Shown here: positions 27,440-36,107 of the stretch, in pieces
Position numbering within the stretch: the stretch's first letter is position 1
Layout: the number at the start of each line of letters is the position of its first letter
Origin: an uncultured Trichococcus sp.
Lineage (GTDB): Bacteria > Bacillota > Bacilli > Lactobacillales > Aerococcaceae
Direction of reading: 5' to 3'
NCBI RefSeq assembly: GCF_963663645.1
Contig: NZ_OY760503.1
Coordinates: 558,001 to 622,000, forward strand
DNA: 64,000 bases
Translations under genes and position numbers: made by a program
Notes under the pieces: generated by a model
What the model was told of the DNA's origin: nothing
The model's input: only the letters and a program-made list of their open reading frames with translations
The model's database searches: none

Positions 27440-28321
27440 ATGGACAATCATTCTGCGGGGTTCGGCAAGACCCTCCTAAGGATACGAAAAAACAAACGCT
27501 ATTCCCAACAGTACATGGCAGAAAACAAAATCCACCAATCGACCTATTCCAAGATGGAACGGGATCTGATTGAACCGACGTTAGGAAACTATCGTCATCT
27601 TTTGAGCAGGCTGGACATGTCCGATGAAGAGTTCCATTACATCATGAACGAATACAATCATTCCGAAAAGGAACAGTTGGTGACGGCTTTCATGAACTTG
27701 TCCTTCAACGATGTCTCTTTATTGAAGGAAATCCGGGAGAAAGCTCTGAACTATTTGGGGGTCCATACCGATTACATCATCTCGGACATCGTCCATCTGA
27801 CGGATGCGTTGATCATTCTAGCCAAGACCGGAGATATTCTGGGAGCCCGCAAAGAAGCGCTGCCGGTTTGGGCAAGGCTCGAGAAGCTTGACGGCTGGTA
27901 TTTGGTGGAATTGAGGATGATCAACGCGATGCTGTTTCTGTTCCCCATCGACGAAGCCATCCTGATTTCCGGGACCGCATTCGCTCAGATACAAAAATAT
28001 GCCGGTCATCCTTCGGCAACCAAAATCGCCGTCTCCTTGCGCTACAACCTGTGCTTATTGCTTTTGAAGAACAGACGCTATGAAGAGACGATTGCCTGTA
28101 TTGATGAACTTATCCCGGCTGCAAAGGAAGCGGGCTCCTACCGGCATTTGTCTGTCTGCTACCTCAGAAAAGGCCTTGCCTTAGCGAAGACGGGCAATCA
28201 AGCGGAAGGCCATCTGCTGATCGACCAGGCCTTCCGCTTGATTGAAGCGGCGGACGATCAGGCCTTCAAAGCCAATCTCGAAAATGAATACAATCTTTTG
28301 AAAGAGGCGGCCTCTAGATGA
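27440..28321 (+). CDS. Rgg/GadR/MutR-type transcriptional regulator
   Basis: 293 residues from ATG 27440 (MDNHSAGFGKTLLRIRKNK), six bases after CAGGTG; a GTG six codons upstream is possible. The N-terminal XRE helix-turn-helix is LLRIRKNKRYSQQYMAENKIHQSTYSKMERDLIEPTLGNYRHLLSRL, with the Rgg-style serine/threonine-lysine-glutamate turn. The remaining ~220 residues are TPR-like helices as in Rgg proteins that bind short secreted peptides. Downstream lie a small membrane protein and a 14-residue hydrophobic peptide, candidates for its target and signal. Confidence 0.8.
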   Translation: MDNHSAGFGKTLLRIRKNKRYSQQYMAENKIHQSTYSKMERDLIEPTLGNYRHLLSRLDMSDEEFHYIMNEYNHSEKEQLVTAFMNLSFNDVSLLKEIREKALNYLGVHTDYIISDIVHLTDALIILAKTGDILGARKEALPVWARLEKLDGWYLVELRMINAMLFLFPIDEAILISGTAFAQIQKYAGHPSATKIAVSLRYNLCLLLLKNRRYEETIACIDELIPAAKEAGSYRHLSVCYLRKGLALAKTGNQAEGHLLIDQAFRLIEAADDQAFKANLENEYNLLKEAASR

Positions 28322-28429
28322 GGTCGTCTTTTCGCATACATTTTGTTGCTGTACGTCGTGTACGGGAGGCAAGAGCAGGGTTTTCGAACAGGTTTCTGAA
28401 CAGGTTTCCGGTTCACAAAGAAAAAACCA

Positions 28430-28500
28430 TGGATAACCGAAATATATCCATCGTTTCGTGCCCGCCCGCGGGCATAACTTTATTTGCGCGATGGTTTTTA
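28430..28500 (+). terminator. Possible terminator after rgg
   Basis: AAAAAACCAT and ATGGTTTTTA can pair across a loop holding TGCCCGCCCGCGGGCA. The long loop makes this a weak call. A 26-codon ORF inside (from 28429) lacks a ribosome site and is not called. Confidence 0.4.
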
Positions 28501-28519
28501 AGCGTATAGGAATATTTTG

Positions 28520-28547
28520 TTGAAGGACGAACCATCTGTATTAAAAT
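28520..28547 (+). promoter_or_regulatory. Candidate promoter for the membrane protein and peptide
   Basis: TTGAAG (28520-28525), 16 bases, TAAAAT (28542-28547). It lies about 70 bases ahead of the 28619 start codon. Confidence 0.45.
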
Positions 28548-28618
28548 GAAAGCAACTATGGGAAGACTGTCCTGACAATTCCCACAATGACGATTTATTC
28601 AAGGAAGGGGGAAAGTCC

Positions 28619-28933
28619 ATGAATCCAAAAAGATGCAACCTGTGCGCTTATATACTGGGCTGTGCTTGCCTGATCGGAATGGTCCGGTATCCTGAAGTGC
28701 CAGAATCCTGGTGGCTCACAATCGGCATATGCAGCGGCCTCTTGTTCATTTCCAGCAACTGCATGGAATCCTCGCAACACTGGACCTTCCTTGGCATCGA
28801 TGCCCTGAACCTGATTGTGCTCGCCTTGCTTATCCAAGTCCTTCCGCCAAGTTTGGGGATGGCACTGAATATCGTGGTCCTCCTGGCAATCTTCCTGCTT
28901 CTCTATATCAAAAGTACCTTTCACGAAAAATAG
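28619..28933 (+). CDS. Small membrane protein of unknown function
   Basis: 104 residues, with GGAAGGGGGAAAG upstream of the ATG. About four membrane segments are visible: roughly residues 9-22, 32-47, 58-74 and 79-97, with a short KSTFHEK cytosolic end. Cysteines occur at the N terminus (CNLCAYILGCAC). I do not recognise the family. It follows an Rgg-type regulator and is followed 62 bases later by a tiny ORF and a shared terminator, so it may be part of an Rgg-controlled unit. Confidence 0.65.
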   Translation: MNPKRCNLCAYILGCACLIGMVRYPEVPESWWLTIGICSGLLFISSNCMESSQHWTFLGIDALNLIVLALLIQVLPPSLGMALNIVVLLAIFLLLYIKSTFHEK

Positions 28934-28995
28934 CTGTTTTGTAGTCATTGCATCCGGTCGCAAGCTTGCCTGTACTGTGAAAGGAGGCCCCACCC

Positions 28996-29040
28996 ATGAA
29001 TTGGATCCGTCTGATCATCGGCGATATCTGGTTTCTGTAG
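28996..29040 (+). CDS. 14-residue hydrophobic peptide, candidate Rgg-linked signal
   Basis: MNWIRLIIGDIWFL, followed by TAG. AAGGAGG ends eight bases before the ATG, one of the best ribosome sites in the region. The peptide is strongly hydrophobic with one Arg and one Asp, reminiscent of SHP pheromones that pair with Rgg regulators, but it is shorter and lacks their usual lysine-rich start. A strong terminator follows 20 bases later. Coding function is inferred only from the ribosome site, composition and context. Confidence 0.45.
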   Translation: MNWIRLIIGDIWFL

Positions 29041-29054
29041 CAAATCAATCACAA

Positions 29055-29106
29055 TTAAAAAAATAAGCCAAGGCCGGACTTTTCATCCCGGCCTTGGCTT
29101 ATTTTA
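29055..29106. terminator. Bidirectional terminator
   Basis: AATAAGCCAAGGCCGG and CCGGCCTTGGCTTATT form a long stem flanked by A and T runs. It serves the plus-strand peptide unit and the minus-strand tautomerase. Confidence 0.9.
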
Positions 29107-29114
29107 TGGCATCC

Positions 29115-29303
29115 TTAAGCTTTTTCGCCTATGAATTCGCCGTTTTTGGTCAAATGTTGTTTCGAGATCTCATTCAGGATCACGTGTACGCTCTCCGGCG
29201 ATACATTAGCGTTTTTTACGACAGCATCTACGACATCACGCATCAATCCTTGTTTCTGCTCGTCGCTTCTGCCTTCCAGCAATTCGATGTGAACATATGG
29301 CAT
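29115..29303 (-). CDS. 4-oxalocrotonate tautomerase family protein
   Basis: 62 residues from ATG 29303 so that the mature protein starts with the catalytic proline (MPYVHIELLEGRSDEQK), eight bases after GAGGG. The ORF could start two codons earlier, but the site would then be too close. Length, Pro1 and VVKNANVSPESVHVILNEIS match 4-OT/DmpI-like tautomerases, small hexameric enzymes that shift keto-enol isomers. The natural substrate is not known in such Firmicutes. A short gap separates it from the upstream aminotransferase on the same strand. Confidence 0.92.
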   Translation of the reverse strand: MPYVHIELLEGRSDEQKQGLMRDVVDAVVKNANVSPESVHVILNEISKQHLTKNGEFIGEKA

Positions 29304-29376
29304 CTTCATTTCCCTCTTTTCCCATTATGGATTCAACTCAGTTATATTTTAGCAATTATCTTTATCGATTGCACCT

Positions 29377-30534
29377 CTATTTGGAGGCGATGTAGGTCTT
29401 CAGGCGCTCAGCCGCCTCAGCGACCATGTCCGTGCTCAGCGCGTAGCTCATGCGGACATAGCCCTCTCCGCCGGGTCCGAAGATCGATCCCGGCAGCATG
29501 CCCACTTTGGCGTTCATGCCGATTTCGCGGCAGAAGGCCTTGTCGTCCGTACCGAACTTCGCCGGAATCTTCGCAAAAGCGTAGAAGGCCCCTTTCAGTG
29601 CGGGAACCTCAAACCCGGCTTCCTGCAAAGCGGGAACGAGGATGTTTCTTCTTTTCTCATATTCGGAACGCATCTTTTCGACATCCGGCGCACTATTGCG
29701 GAACGCCTCTTCAGCAGCACGGTTGGAAACCGTTACGCCGGTCGTCACCAATTGCTGATGGGCCAAGAACAAGGTCTTCATCCATTTCGCATCCGCTGCG
29801 AGCACACCCACACGCCAGCCCGTCATCGCAAAAGCTTTCGAAGCCCCTTGGAACAAAATCGTACGGTCGCGCAGCAGGGTCGCGATCGACGTATGCTTTT
29901 CCCCATAGGTGATTTCGCTGTAGATTTCGTCGCTCAGCACAAAGATGTCGTACTGCTTGATTGCATCGGCCAAAGCCGTCAGTTCTTCCTTTGTATAGGT
30001 AGCGCCGGTCGGATTGCTCGGATAGTTCAAAAAGAGCGCTTTGACATTTTTGTTTTCGGCCATCGTCTTGTGCAGCAGCTCCGGTGTCATCAAAAACCCG
30101 GTGTCGGAAGTATCGACGAGGATGCATTCGCCGCGGTTCAGTTCCACCGCATAACTGTATAATGGAAAGAATGGCGACGGGATGATGACCTGATCGCCCG
30201 GGTTCAACAAGCCGAAAGCCGCTGCGAACAGCCCTTCAGTGGCACCCACCGTCATCACTATCTCCGTTTCGGGATCGTAGTGCAGATCATATTGCTTTTC
30301 CAGGAATTCGCTGACTGCTTTCCGGACGCCGATTTCACCGGAAGTGTGGGCATAATGGGACGCATTGTCTTCGATCGCCTTAATGGCGGCTTGCTTGACG
30401 TTTTCGGGCATATCAAAATCCGGTTCCCCGATCGTCATCGGAATGCAGTCTTCCACGCTGCGGAATAATTCATCAAATTCGCGGATCTGCGAAGGTTTGA
30501 TGCGGGAAAATAGTTCATTCGTTGTCAAAGCCAT
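29377..30534 (-). CDS. PLP-dependent class I aminotransferase
   Basis: 385 residues. Fold type I aminotransferase with TIGEPDFDMPENV at the N terminus, VGATEGLFAAAFGLLNPGD, NYPSNPTGATYTKEEL, VLSDEIYSEITYG and the PLP lysine in FQGASKAFAMTGWRVGVL near residue 233, then YVRMSYALS. It resembles PatA-type aromatic or N-acetyl-diaminopimelate aminotransferases; the exact amino acid donor cannot be assigned. The gap before the met operon on its right contains two divergent promoters. Confidence 0.9.
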   Translation of the reverse strand: MALTTNELFSRIKPSQIREFDELFRSVEDCIPMTIGEPDFDMPENVKQAAIKAIEDNASHYAHTSGEIGVRKAVSEFLEKQYDLHYDPETEIVMTVGATEGLFAAAFGLLNPGDQVIIPSPFFPLYSYAVELNRGECILVDTSDTGFLMTPELLHKTMAENKNVKALFLNYPSNPTGATYTKEELTALADAIKQYDIFVLSDEIYSEITYGEKHTSIATLLRDRTILFQGASKAFAMTGWRVGVLAADAKWMKTLFLAHQQLVTTGVTVSNRAAEEAFRNSAPDVEKMRSEYEKRRNILVPALQEAGFEVPALKGAFYAFAKIPAKFGTDDKAFCREIGMNAKVGMLPGSIFGPGGEGYVRMSYALSTDMVAEAAERLKTYIASK

Positions 30535-30759
30535 GTATTACATCCTCCATCCAAGTTTGCATCACCGCCGGAATCCCCTCGGCATATGCTTTTTTATAGG
30601 AATATATCCTTTTTCTCACATAATTTTAATATTAATCAGAATACGACTATTCCGTACATAAGTCAAGCGTACCATGGTATCGACCAATTCAAGAGAGCGT
30701 TTTCCCTTCCGCGAAATGAGAAAATCTGAAATTTTTGCGATTCTTTTTAATCTTATCTG

Positions 30760-30788
30760 TTGACAAAGAAAGCGGGATTGGGTATATT
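30760..30788 (+). promoter_or_regulatory. met operon promoter
   Basis: TTGACA (30760-30765), 17 bases, TATATT (30783-30788). It directly precedes the first T-box leader. Confidence 0.85.
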
Positions 30789-30789
30789 A

Positions 30790-31106
30790 ATCACATCAAA
30801 AACACAGCGAAGAGAAGAGTAAATCATTCCACTCCTTCATTAGAGAGCTTGGTCAGGTGAAAGCAAGCAAGGAAGTGTTGGTTGAAGATGGTCTCAGAGT
30901 GGCTTGTCCGAAGAGTAACTTCTTAAGACAGGACGGGAACGCCCGTTACAGTGTCACAGTCTGACTTGCAGCAATTTGCAGGCGCACTGGCTAAGGCGGA
31001 TGCAGCGATGCTTTCGTGAACTAAGGTGGTAACACGAGATTGAACTTTGACCTCTCGTCCTTATCTTGCGCATAGAGTATGCAGCAGATGAGGCGAGAGT
31101 TTTTTG
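30790..31106 (+). promoter_or_regulatory. T-box riboswitch 1 (methionine specifier)
   Basis: The invariant T-box AAGGTGGTAACACG is at 31023-31036. A terminator CTCTCGTCC...GGCGAGAG with six T ends at 31106; the T-box side can instead form the antiterminator with the CTCGTCC segment. Stem I contains TTGAAGATGGTCTC, in which ATG occupies the usual specifier position (GAA-x-NNN-purine). Uncharged tRNA-Met should prevent termination. Confidence 0.88.
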
Positions 31107-31124
31107 ATTTTATGATAAAATGTA

Positions 31125-31410
31125 AACGCAAGGAAGAGGAAAGTAAACACTGCAACGTATTACAGCGAGCCTGGTTGGATGAGAACAGGTATACGGAACG
31201 GTTTTGAAGATGGCCTCGGAGCGGGAGGGATGAGCTGCGCAAGCGGTAAGTCCTTCAAGGGAGCACCCTTTATCGTGCGCGAGTGAAGCAAGTCTTCACT
31301 CATGGAGGAATCCTGCCGCGAGGGGGATTCGAACAAAGGTGGTAACACGAAGCGTCCGCATTCGTCCTTAACGTCATATTTTTTTGATGTAGGATGGATG
31401 CTTTTTTTTA
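31125..31410 (+). promoter_or_regulatory. T-box riboswitch 2 (methionine specifier)
   Basis: AAAGGTGGTAACACG at 31335-31349, with the ACGAAGC...TTCGTCC antiterminator and a competing terminator GCATTCGTCC...GGATGGATGC followed by eight T (31368-31409). Stem I holds TTTTGAAGATGGCCTC with ATG as specifier and the conserved CAGCGAGCC start. It follows T-box 1 with no gene between, so two tRNA-Met sensors act in series ahead of metN. Confidence 0.88.
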
Positions 31411-31428
31411 TTAGAGGAGGAAAGATAC

Positions 31429-32505
31429 ATGATCAGTCTACAGGATATCTCAGTGACTTTTAAAACTGACAAAAACAAAGCCGTCCATGCCGTGCAGCAT
31501 GTTTCGCTGGAAGTCGATAAGGGCGACGTCTATGGCATCGTCGGATACAGCGGTGCCGGCAAAAGTACCTTAGTAAGGACCATCAATCTTCTGCAGCGAC
31601 CGACTGAAGGAAAAGTCATCGTGAGCGGAAAAGACATGATGGCATTGAACGACAAGGACCTGCGCGAGTCCCGCAAAAAAATCGGGATGATTTTCCAGCA
31701 TTTCAACCTGATGCGCTCCCGCACCATTTACGACAACGTCGCGTTTCCCTTGAAGAATTCTTCCTTAAGCAAACAGGAAATCCACGACAAGGTAACGGAA
31801 CTTCTTTCATTGGTTGGGTTGTCCGAAAAAGCCAAAGCTTACCCTTCCCAATTGTCAGGCGGGCAAAAGCAACGCGTGGCCATCGCCCGCGCATTGGCGA
31901 ATGATCCGGAAGTGCTGCTTTGTGATGAAGCGACCAGCGCGTTGGATCCGAAAACGACTTCTTCGATACTGACCTTATTGAAAGAGCTGAACAAGAGATT
32001 GAACCTGACGATCGTCATCATCACCCATGAGATGCAGGTCGTGAAGGAAATCTGCAACAAAGTGGCTGTGATGGAAAACGGCGGCGTGATCGAATACGGT
32101 TCGATCCTTGACATCTTCACAAAGCCGCAGAACCAATTGACGAAAGACTTCATCGATACGGCAACGCATGTCGAACACGGCATCGAGACGGTCATCACCC
32201 ACCCGACGATCCTGAACCTGAACGAACATGATGTGTTGACAAAGCTATCATTCGTCGGAGGTTCCACAGGTGAGCCGCTCATCGCCAAACTGGCCAATAC
32301 ATTCAATGTCCAAGGCAACATCCTCTTCGGAAACGTCGAGATCCTGCAGGACACGCCAGTCGGCACCCTGCTCCTCGTCCTGAGCGGGACGCCGGAAGCG
32401 ATCGCGGAAGCCGTCCGCTATCTGCAGGATAATGGCGTAACGGTGGAAATCATCACCGAGGAAATCATCGCCGAAAAGAAAAATAAAGGAGGAGACGAAG
32501 AATGA
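31429..32505 (+). CDS. metN: Methionine ABC transporter ATP-binding protein MetN
   Basis: 358 residues. Powers uptake of L- and D-methionine. Walker A is GYSGAGKST at 39-47, the signature LSGGQ at 142-146, Walker [13 protein letters not shown], and the H-loop ITHEM. The C-terminal ~95 residues ([23 protein letters not shown] to [14 protein letters not shown]) are the NIL regulatory domain that binds methionine for trans-inhibition. ATG is preceded by GAGGAGG. Overlaps metI by four bases. Controlled by the two upstream methionine T-boxes. Confidence 0.97.
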   Translation: MISLQDISVTFKTDKNKAVHAVQHVSLEVDKGDVYGIVGYSGAGKSTLVRTINLLQRPTEGKVIVSGKDMMALNDKDLRESRKKIGMIFQHFNLMRSRTIYDNVAFPLKNSSLSKQEIHDKVTELLSLVGLSEKAKAYPSQLSGGQKQRVAIARALANDPEVLLCDEATSALDPKTTSSILTLLKELNKRLNLTIVIITHEMQVVKEICNKVAVMENGGVIEYGSILDIFTKPQNQLTKDFIDTATHVEHGIETVITHPTILNLNEHDVLTKLSFVGGSTGEPLIAKLANTFNVQGNILFGNVEILQDTPVGTLLLVLSGTPEAIAEAVRYLQDNGVTVEIITEEIIAEKKNKGGDEE

Positions 32506-33182
32506 ACACATTCATCACAACATTTCTCCCTAACGTCTCTGAAATCTGGGATGAAGTGCTCCTGAGCACATGGGAGACCTTATACATGACGCTCGTTGCC
32601 GGACTGATCGCAGGCGTACTGGGAGTCATCCTCGGCGTGATTCTGGTTGTCACCGAAGATGGGGGCATCCTTCAGAACAAGCACCTGTACAATGTTCTGG
32701 ATAAGCTCGTCAATATCTTCCGCTCACTGCCCTTCATCATCCTGATGGCGCTGATCGTACCGTTCACGCGTTTCGTGGTCGGCACTTCGATCGGAACGAC
32801 CGCATCGATTGTGCCGCTGGTTGTAGCGACGGTTCCCTTCTATGCCCGCCAGATCCAAAACGCATTGGTTGAAGTCGATCCCGGCGTCATCGAGGCGGCC
32901 CAATCAATGGGTGCCAGCCCCGGGGAAATCATCTTCCGCGTCTACCTGAAGGAAGGCTTGGCCGGCATCATCCGCGTATCATCCGTAACGATCATCAACC
33001 TGATCGGTTTGACGGCAATGGCCGGAGCTATCGGCGGAGGCGGCTTGGGTAACCTGGCCATCACCCGCGGCTACAACCGATTCCAGAACGACGTGACCCT
33101 GGTCGCAACCATCATCATCCTGATCATCGTATTCATCAGCCAAGCCATCGGAAATGCCTTGGTCAAAAAAGTAAGTCACTAA
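32502..33182 (+). CDS. metI: Methionine ABC transporter permease MetI
   Basis: 226 residues with five membrane segments (about 25-50, 65-85, 95-115, 150-175 and 195-218). The EAA coupling loop is [25 protein letters not shown], which contacts MetN. The [22 protein letters not shown] segment is typical of MetI. The start codon overlaps the metN stop and GGAGG lies just upstream. It acts in the cytoplasmic membrane as a homodimer with MetN and receives substrate from the MetQ lipoproteins encoded next. Confidence 0.96.
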   Translation: MNTFITTFLPNVSEIWDEVLLSTWETLYMTLVAGLIAGVLGVILGVILVVTEDGGILQNKHLYNVLDKLVNIFRSLPFIILMALIVPFTRFVVGTSIGTTASIVPLVVATVPFYARQIQNALVEVDPGVIEAAQSMGASPGEIIFRVYLKEGLAGIIRVSSVTIINLIGLTAMAGAIGGGGLGNLAITRGYNRFQNDVTLVATIIILIIVFISQAIGNALVKKVSH

Positions 33183-33208
33183 TATAAAAAAAACGGAGGA
33201 AACAAATC

Positions 33209-34063
33209 ATGAAAAAGAAAAACGTATTATTCTCAGGTGTTGCAGCACTTACTTTATTTTTAGCAGCTTGCGGAAGCAGCGACTCGAACACGGACTCAGC
33301 CGCGGACACCGCCGCTTCAGAAGCTGAAGCAGTGAAAATCGGCGTAGTCAGCGAAGTTGAAGTTGAAGTCTGGGAAGATGTTGCCAGCCGTTTGGAAGCT
33401 AAAGGAATCGAATTGGAAATCGTCCAGTTCAGCGACTATGTACAGCCCAACGTCGCCTTGGAAAATGGTGCCATCGACCTGAACGCGTTCCAGCATGTGG
33501 CTTATCTTGAAGATTTCAATGCCAACAACGAGTCGGATCTGACTCCGATCGGCTTCACTTATGTTTCTCCACTTGGTCTGTACTCCGAAAAAGTGACCGA
33601 CTATGCCGACATTGCCGAGGATGCCAGCATCGCCATCCCTAACGACGTGACCAACGGCGGACGCGCACTTCTTTTATTACAAGCAATCGGCTTAATCAAA
33701 GTCGATGAAGCAAAAGGAACGACACCGACAGTCAATGATATCATCGAGAACCCGAAGAACATCAACTTTGAAGAATTGGATGCAGCGCAAATCGCACGCT
33801 CCCTTCAGGATGTTGATGCAGCAGTCATCAACACAAACTACGCTACCGATTCCGGTCTGAATCCGAAAGAAGATGCACTCTTCCTTGATACCGACAACAT
33901 CGCAAGCGTTGCAGACGTCTACAAAAACATCATTGCAGCACGTTCTGAGGATATCGACAACGAAACCTACAAGCAAGTCGTTGCGGAATACCAAACATCC
34001 GAAACGGCAGCCCTTCTGGACGATGTCACAGCAGGCAATGACGTACCAGCCTGGGAACAGTAA
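33209..34063 (+). CDS. metQ: MetQ/NlpA-family methionine-binding lipoprotein, copy 1
   Basis: 284 residues. Signal peptide MKKKNVLFSGVAALTLFLAACGSS with lipobox LAAC, so a membrane-anchored lipoprotein. The mature part after an Asp/Ala/Ser-rich linker is the NlpA fold: VKIGVVSEVEVEVWEDVASRL, QPNVALENGAIDLNAFQHVAYLE, IAIPNDVTNGGRALLLLQAIG. GGAGG before the ATG; 26 bases after metI. Copies 1 and 2 are closely alike and copy 3 is more distant. A weak TCACGT-ACGTGA hairpin separates it from copy 2. Confidence 0.95.
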   Translation: MKKKNVLFSGVAALTLFLAACGSSDSNTDSAADTAASEAEAVKIGVVSEVEVEVWEDVASRLEAKGIELEIVQFSDYVQPNVALENGAIDLNAFQHVAYLEDFNANNESDLTPIGFTYVSPLGLYSEKVTDYADIAEDASIAIPNDVTNGGRALLLLQAIGLIKVDEAKGTTPTVNDIIENPKNINFEELDAAQIARSLQDVDAAVINTNYATDSGLNPKEDALFLDTDNIASVADVYKNIIAARSEDIDNETYKQVVAEYQTSETAALLDDVTAGNDVPAWEQ

Positions 34064-34141
34064 GACCCATTCACTTGTTTACAAAAATCACGTTTGCAGA
34101 CGTGATGTAAAAATATAAAAAACAAATCGGAGGAAATACAT

Positions 34142-35005
34142 ATGAAAAAGAGTAAATTACTTGGTGGCCTGGTCCTTACAGCTTCACTATTCCTGGCAGC
34201 ATGCGGAAACGGCGACACAACCGCTGACTCGTCCGCTGCGGAGTCAAGCAGCACAGTTGCAGCAGAACCAACTACAGTCAAAATCGGCCTGGTCAGCGAA
34301 TCCGCTGTCGAAATTTGGGAAGCCGTCGCAGAGCGCCTGGAAGACGAAAACATCGATCTTGAAATCGTCAAATTCACTGACTACAACCAACCGAACATCG
34401 CGTTGGATACCGGCGAACTCGACTTGAACGCCTTCCAGCACGTAGCTTTCCTGGAAAACTACAACGCGAACAACGACGCAGACTTGACGCCAATCGGATT
34501 CACTTTTGTGTCTCCACTGGGGATCTACTCTGACAAATATGCAGATTACAGCGAAATACAGGACGGCGACACGATTGCTATCCCGAATGACGTAACCAAC
34601 GGCGGACGCGCTTTGTTGCTGCTGCAAGCCATCGACTTGATCACTTTGGACAACGCAACAGGAACATCCCCAACTGTAGGTGACATCATCGAAAACCCTA
34701 AGAACCTGAACATCGAAGAATTGGATGCCGCTCAATTGCCGCGTTCGCTTGAAGATGCAGGCGCTGCAGTCATCAACACCAACTTCGCTGTCGATTCCGG
34801 ACTTGTACCGACTGAAGATGCCCTTTACTTGGATACAGACAACATTCAGGAAGTCTTGGACATCTACAAAAACATCGTGGCTGCCCGTGCAGAAGACGTC
34901 GACAATGAAGTCTACAAAAAAGTTGTAGCAGCATACCAAACAGAAGAAACAAAAGCTTTGATTGCAGAAACAACTGCAAACACAGATATCCCTGCTTGGG
35001 ACTAA
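34142..35005 (+). CDS. metQ: MetQ/NlpA-family methionine-binding lipoprotein, copy 2
   Basis: 287 residues, signal peptide with lipobox LAAC (LTASLFLAACGNGD). The mature sequence is very similar to copy 1 (for example QPNIALDTGELDLNAFQHVAFLENYNANNDADLTP and IENPKNLNIEELDAAQLPRSLEDAGAAVINTNFA), indicating a local duplication. The usual substrate family is methionine, its D-isomer, sulfoxides or methionine peptides. GGAGG precedes the ATG. A hairpin with weak T run lies after it. Confidence 0.95.
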   Translation: MKKSKLLGGLVLTASLFLAACGNGDTTADSSAAESSSTVAAEPTTVKIGLVSESAVEIWEAVAERLEDENIDLEIVKFTDYNQPNIALDTGELDLNAFQHVAFLENYNANNDADLTPIGFTFVSPLGIYSDKYADYSEIQDGDTIAIPNDVTNGGRALLLLQAIDLITLDNATGTSPTVGDIIENPKNLNIEELDAAQLPRSLEDAGAAVINTNFAVDSGLVPTEDALYLDTDNIQEVLDIYKNIVAARAEDVDNEVYKKVVAAYQTEETKALIAETTANTDIPAWD

Positions 35006-35055
35006 GCGAAAGCCTTTCTTCATCTTCAATCCCCTGATAACATACTAAATTTACG

Positions 35056-35105
35056 AGTAGCATCAAGCCGGTGCGTTTCTTTCGCGCCGCTCTTGATGCT
35101 ATCTT
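35056..35105 (+). terminator. Hairpin between metQ copies 2 and 3
   Basis: TAGCATCAAG and CTTGATGCTA pair, with an inner GCG/CGC stem. The T run after it is short, so it may only reduce read-through into copy 3. Confidence 0.5.
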
Positions 35106-35129
35106 TATATACAAAGGAGCCCTTTACTT

Positions 35130-35987
35130 ATGAAAAACAAGACATTTTTAGCAACATTGACCCTTTCAGCCAGCCTTTTCCTTGCCGCTTGCAGCAACGC
35201 AGCCTCCGATTCCGCCAGCGATTCTTCCACTGCGGACGCGACCGAGCCCGTCAAAGTAACGCTAGGCGTCGTCGGCGAAGTCAACGAGCCTTGGGATTAC
35301 GTCATCGAAGAACTGAAAGAAAAAGAGAATATCGAAGTCGAATTGGTCAAATTCACCGACTACACAACGCCTAACAATGCTTTGGCCGAAGGTGAAATCG
35401 ATCTGAGTTCGTTCCAGACAGAGATCTTCATGGACAACTACAACAGAGATCATGGAACGGAATTGACGACCATCGGCTATACGGTAATGGCTCCTTTGGG
35501 ACTTTACTCCGATAAAATCACAAGCATCAACGAACTGAAGGACGGCGACACGATTGCCATTCCGAACGATGTCTCCAACGAAGGACGCGCTTTGATCCTG
35601 CTGCAGACAGCCGGATTGATTACACTTGATCCCGAAGCTGGTTTGGTTCCGACAACCGAAGATGTCATCGAAAACAGATTGAATCTGCAGTTCCAGACAC
35701 TTGAATCCAATCAGACTGCCCGCGCTTTGCAGGACGTGACTGCATCCGTCATCAACAGCGGCATGGCCGTGGATGCCGGCTTCATCCCGAGTGAAGATGC
35801 CGTCTTCCTTGAGCCGGTTACGGAAGACTCAAAACCTTATTACAACGTCATCGCGGCACTTTCCGAACACATCGACAACGAAACCTTCCAAACGATCGTA
35901 GCCTACTACCAATCCGAAGGAACGGCCAAAGTCATCGAAGAAGCTTCAAAAGGCTCGCAGTTTCCGGTTTGGGACGAAGTAAAATAG
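35130..35987 (+). CDS. metQ: MetQ/NlpA-family lipoprotein, divergent copy 3
   Basis: 285 residues, lipobox LAAC (LSASLFLAACSNAA). The fold is the same, but key substrate-loop sequences differ from copies 1 and 2: DYTTPNNALAEGEIDLSSFQTEIFMDNYNRDHGTE replaces QPNVALENGAIDLNAFQHVAYLEDFN, and INSGMAVDAGFIPSEDAVFLEP replaces INTNYATDSG. It may bind a different ligand while sharing MetNI. AAAGGAGCCC precedes the ATG at a slightly long distance. Confidence 0.9.
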   Translation: MKNKTFLATLTLSASLFLAACSNAASDSASDSSTADATEPVKVTLGVVGEVNEPWDYVIEELKEKENIEVELVKFTDYTTPNNALAEGEIDLSSFQTEIFMDNYNRDHGTELTTIGYTVMAPLGLYSDKITSINELKDGDTIAIPNDVSNEGRALILLQTAGLITLDPEAGLVPTTEDVIENRLNLQFQTLESNQTARALQDVTASVINSGMAVDAGFIPSEDAVFLEPVTEDSKPYYNVIAALSEHIDNETFQTIVAYYQSEGTAKVIEEASKGSQFPVWDEVK

Positions 35988-35990
35988 AAA

Positions 35991-36016
35991 AGCTTCACGG
36001 GCTAACCCGTGAAGCT
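35991..36016 (+). terminator. Mini-palindrome after metQ3, end of the met operon
   Basis: AGCTTCACGGG, CTAA, CCCGTGAAGCT: perfect 11-bp arms. Both ends match the outer arms of the MITE-like repeat (4384 and 37301), as if its interior were deleted. The following GCTAGCCAAC matches the sequence at the IS630 target. No strong T run follows. Confidence 0.65.
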
Positions 36017-36107
36017 AGCCAACTTTATCAGAAACACGAATTATTTCGAGGGGCTTGGGCCATTTGCCCACAGCCCCTTTACTATACAGATCCAAGGAGG
36101 AAACCCC

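Noticed and set aside
28318-28509. 63-residue ORF (and its 26-residue 3' part) after rgg as an alternative signal peptide
   Set aside because: No Shine-Dalgarno sequence before either start, and the stretch forms a terminator-like hairpin. The 14-residue ORF at 28996 is the better candidate.
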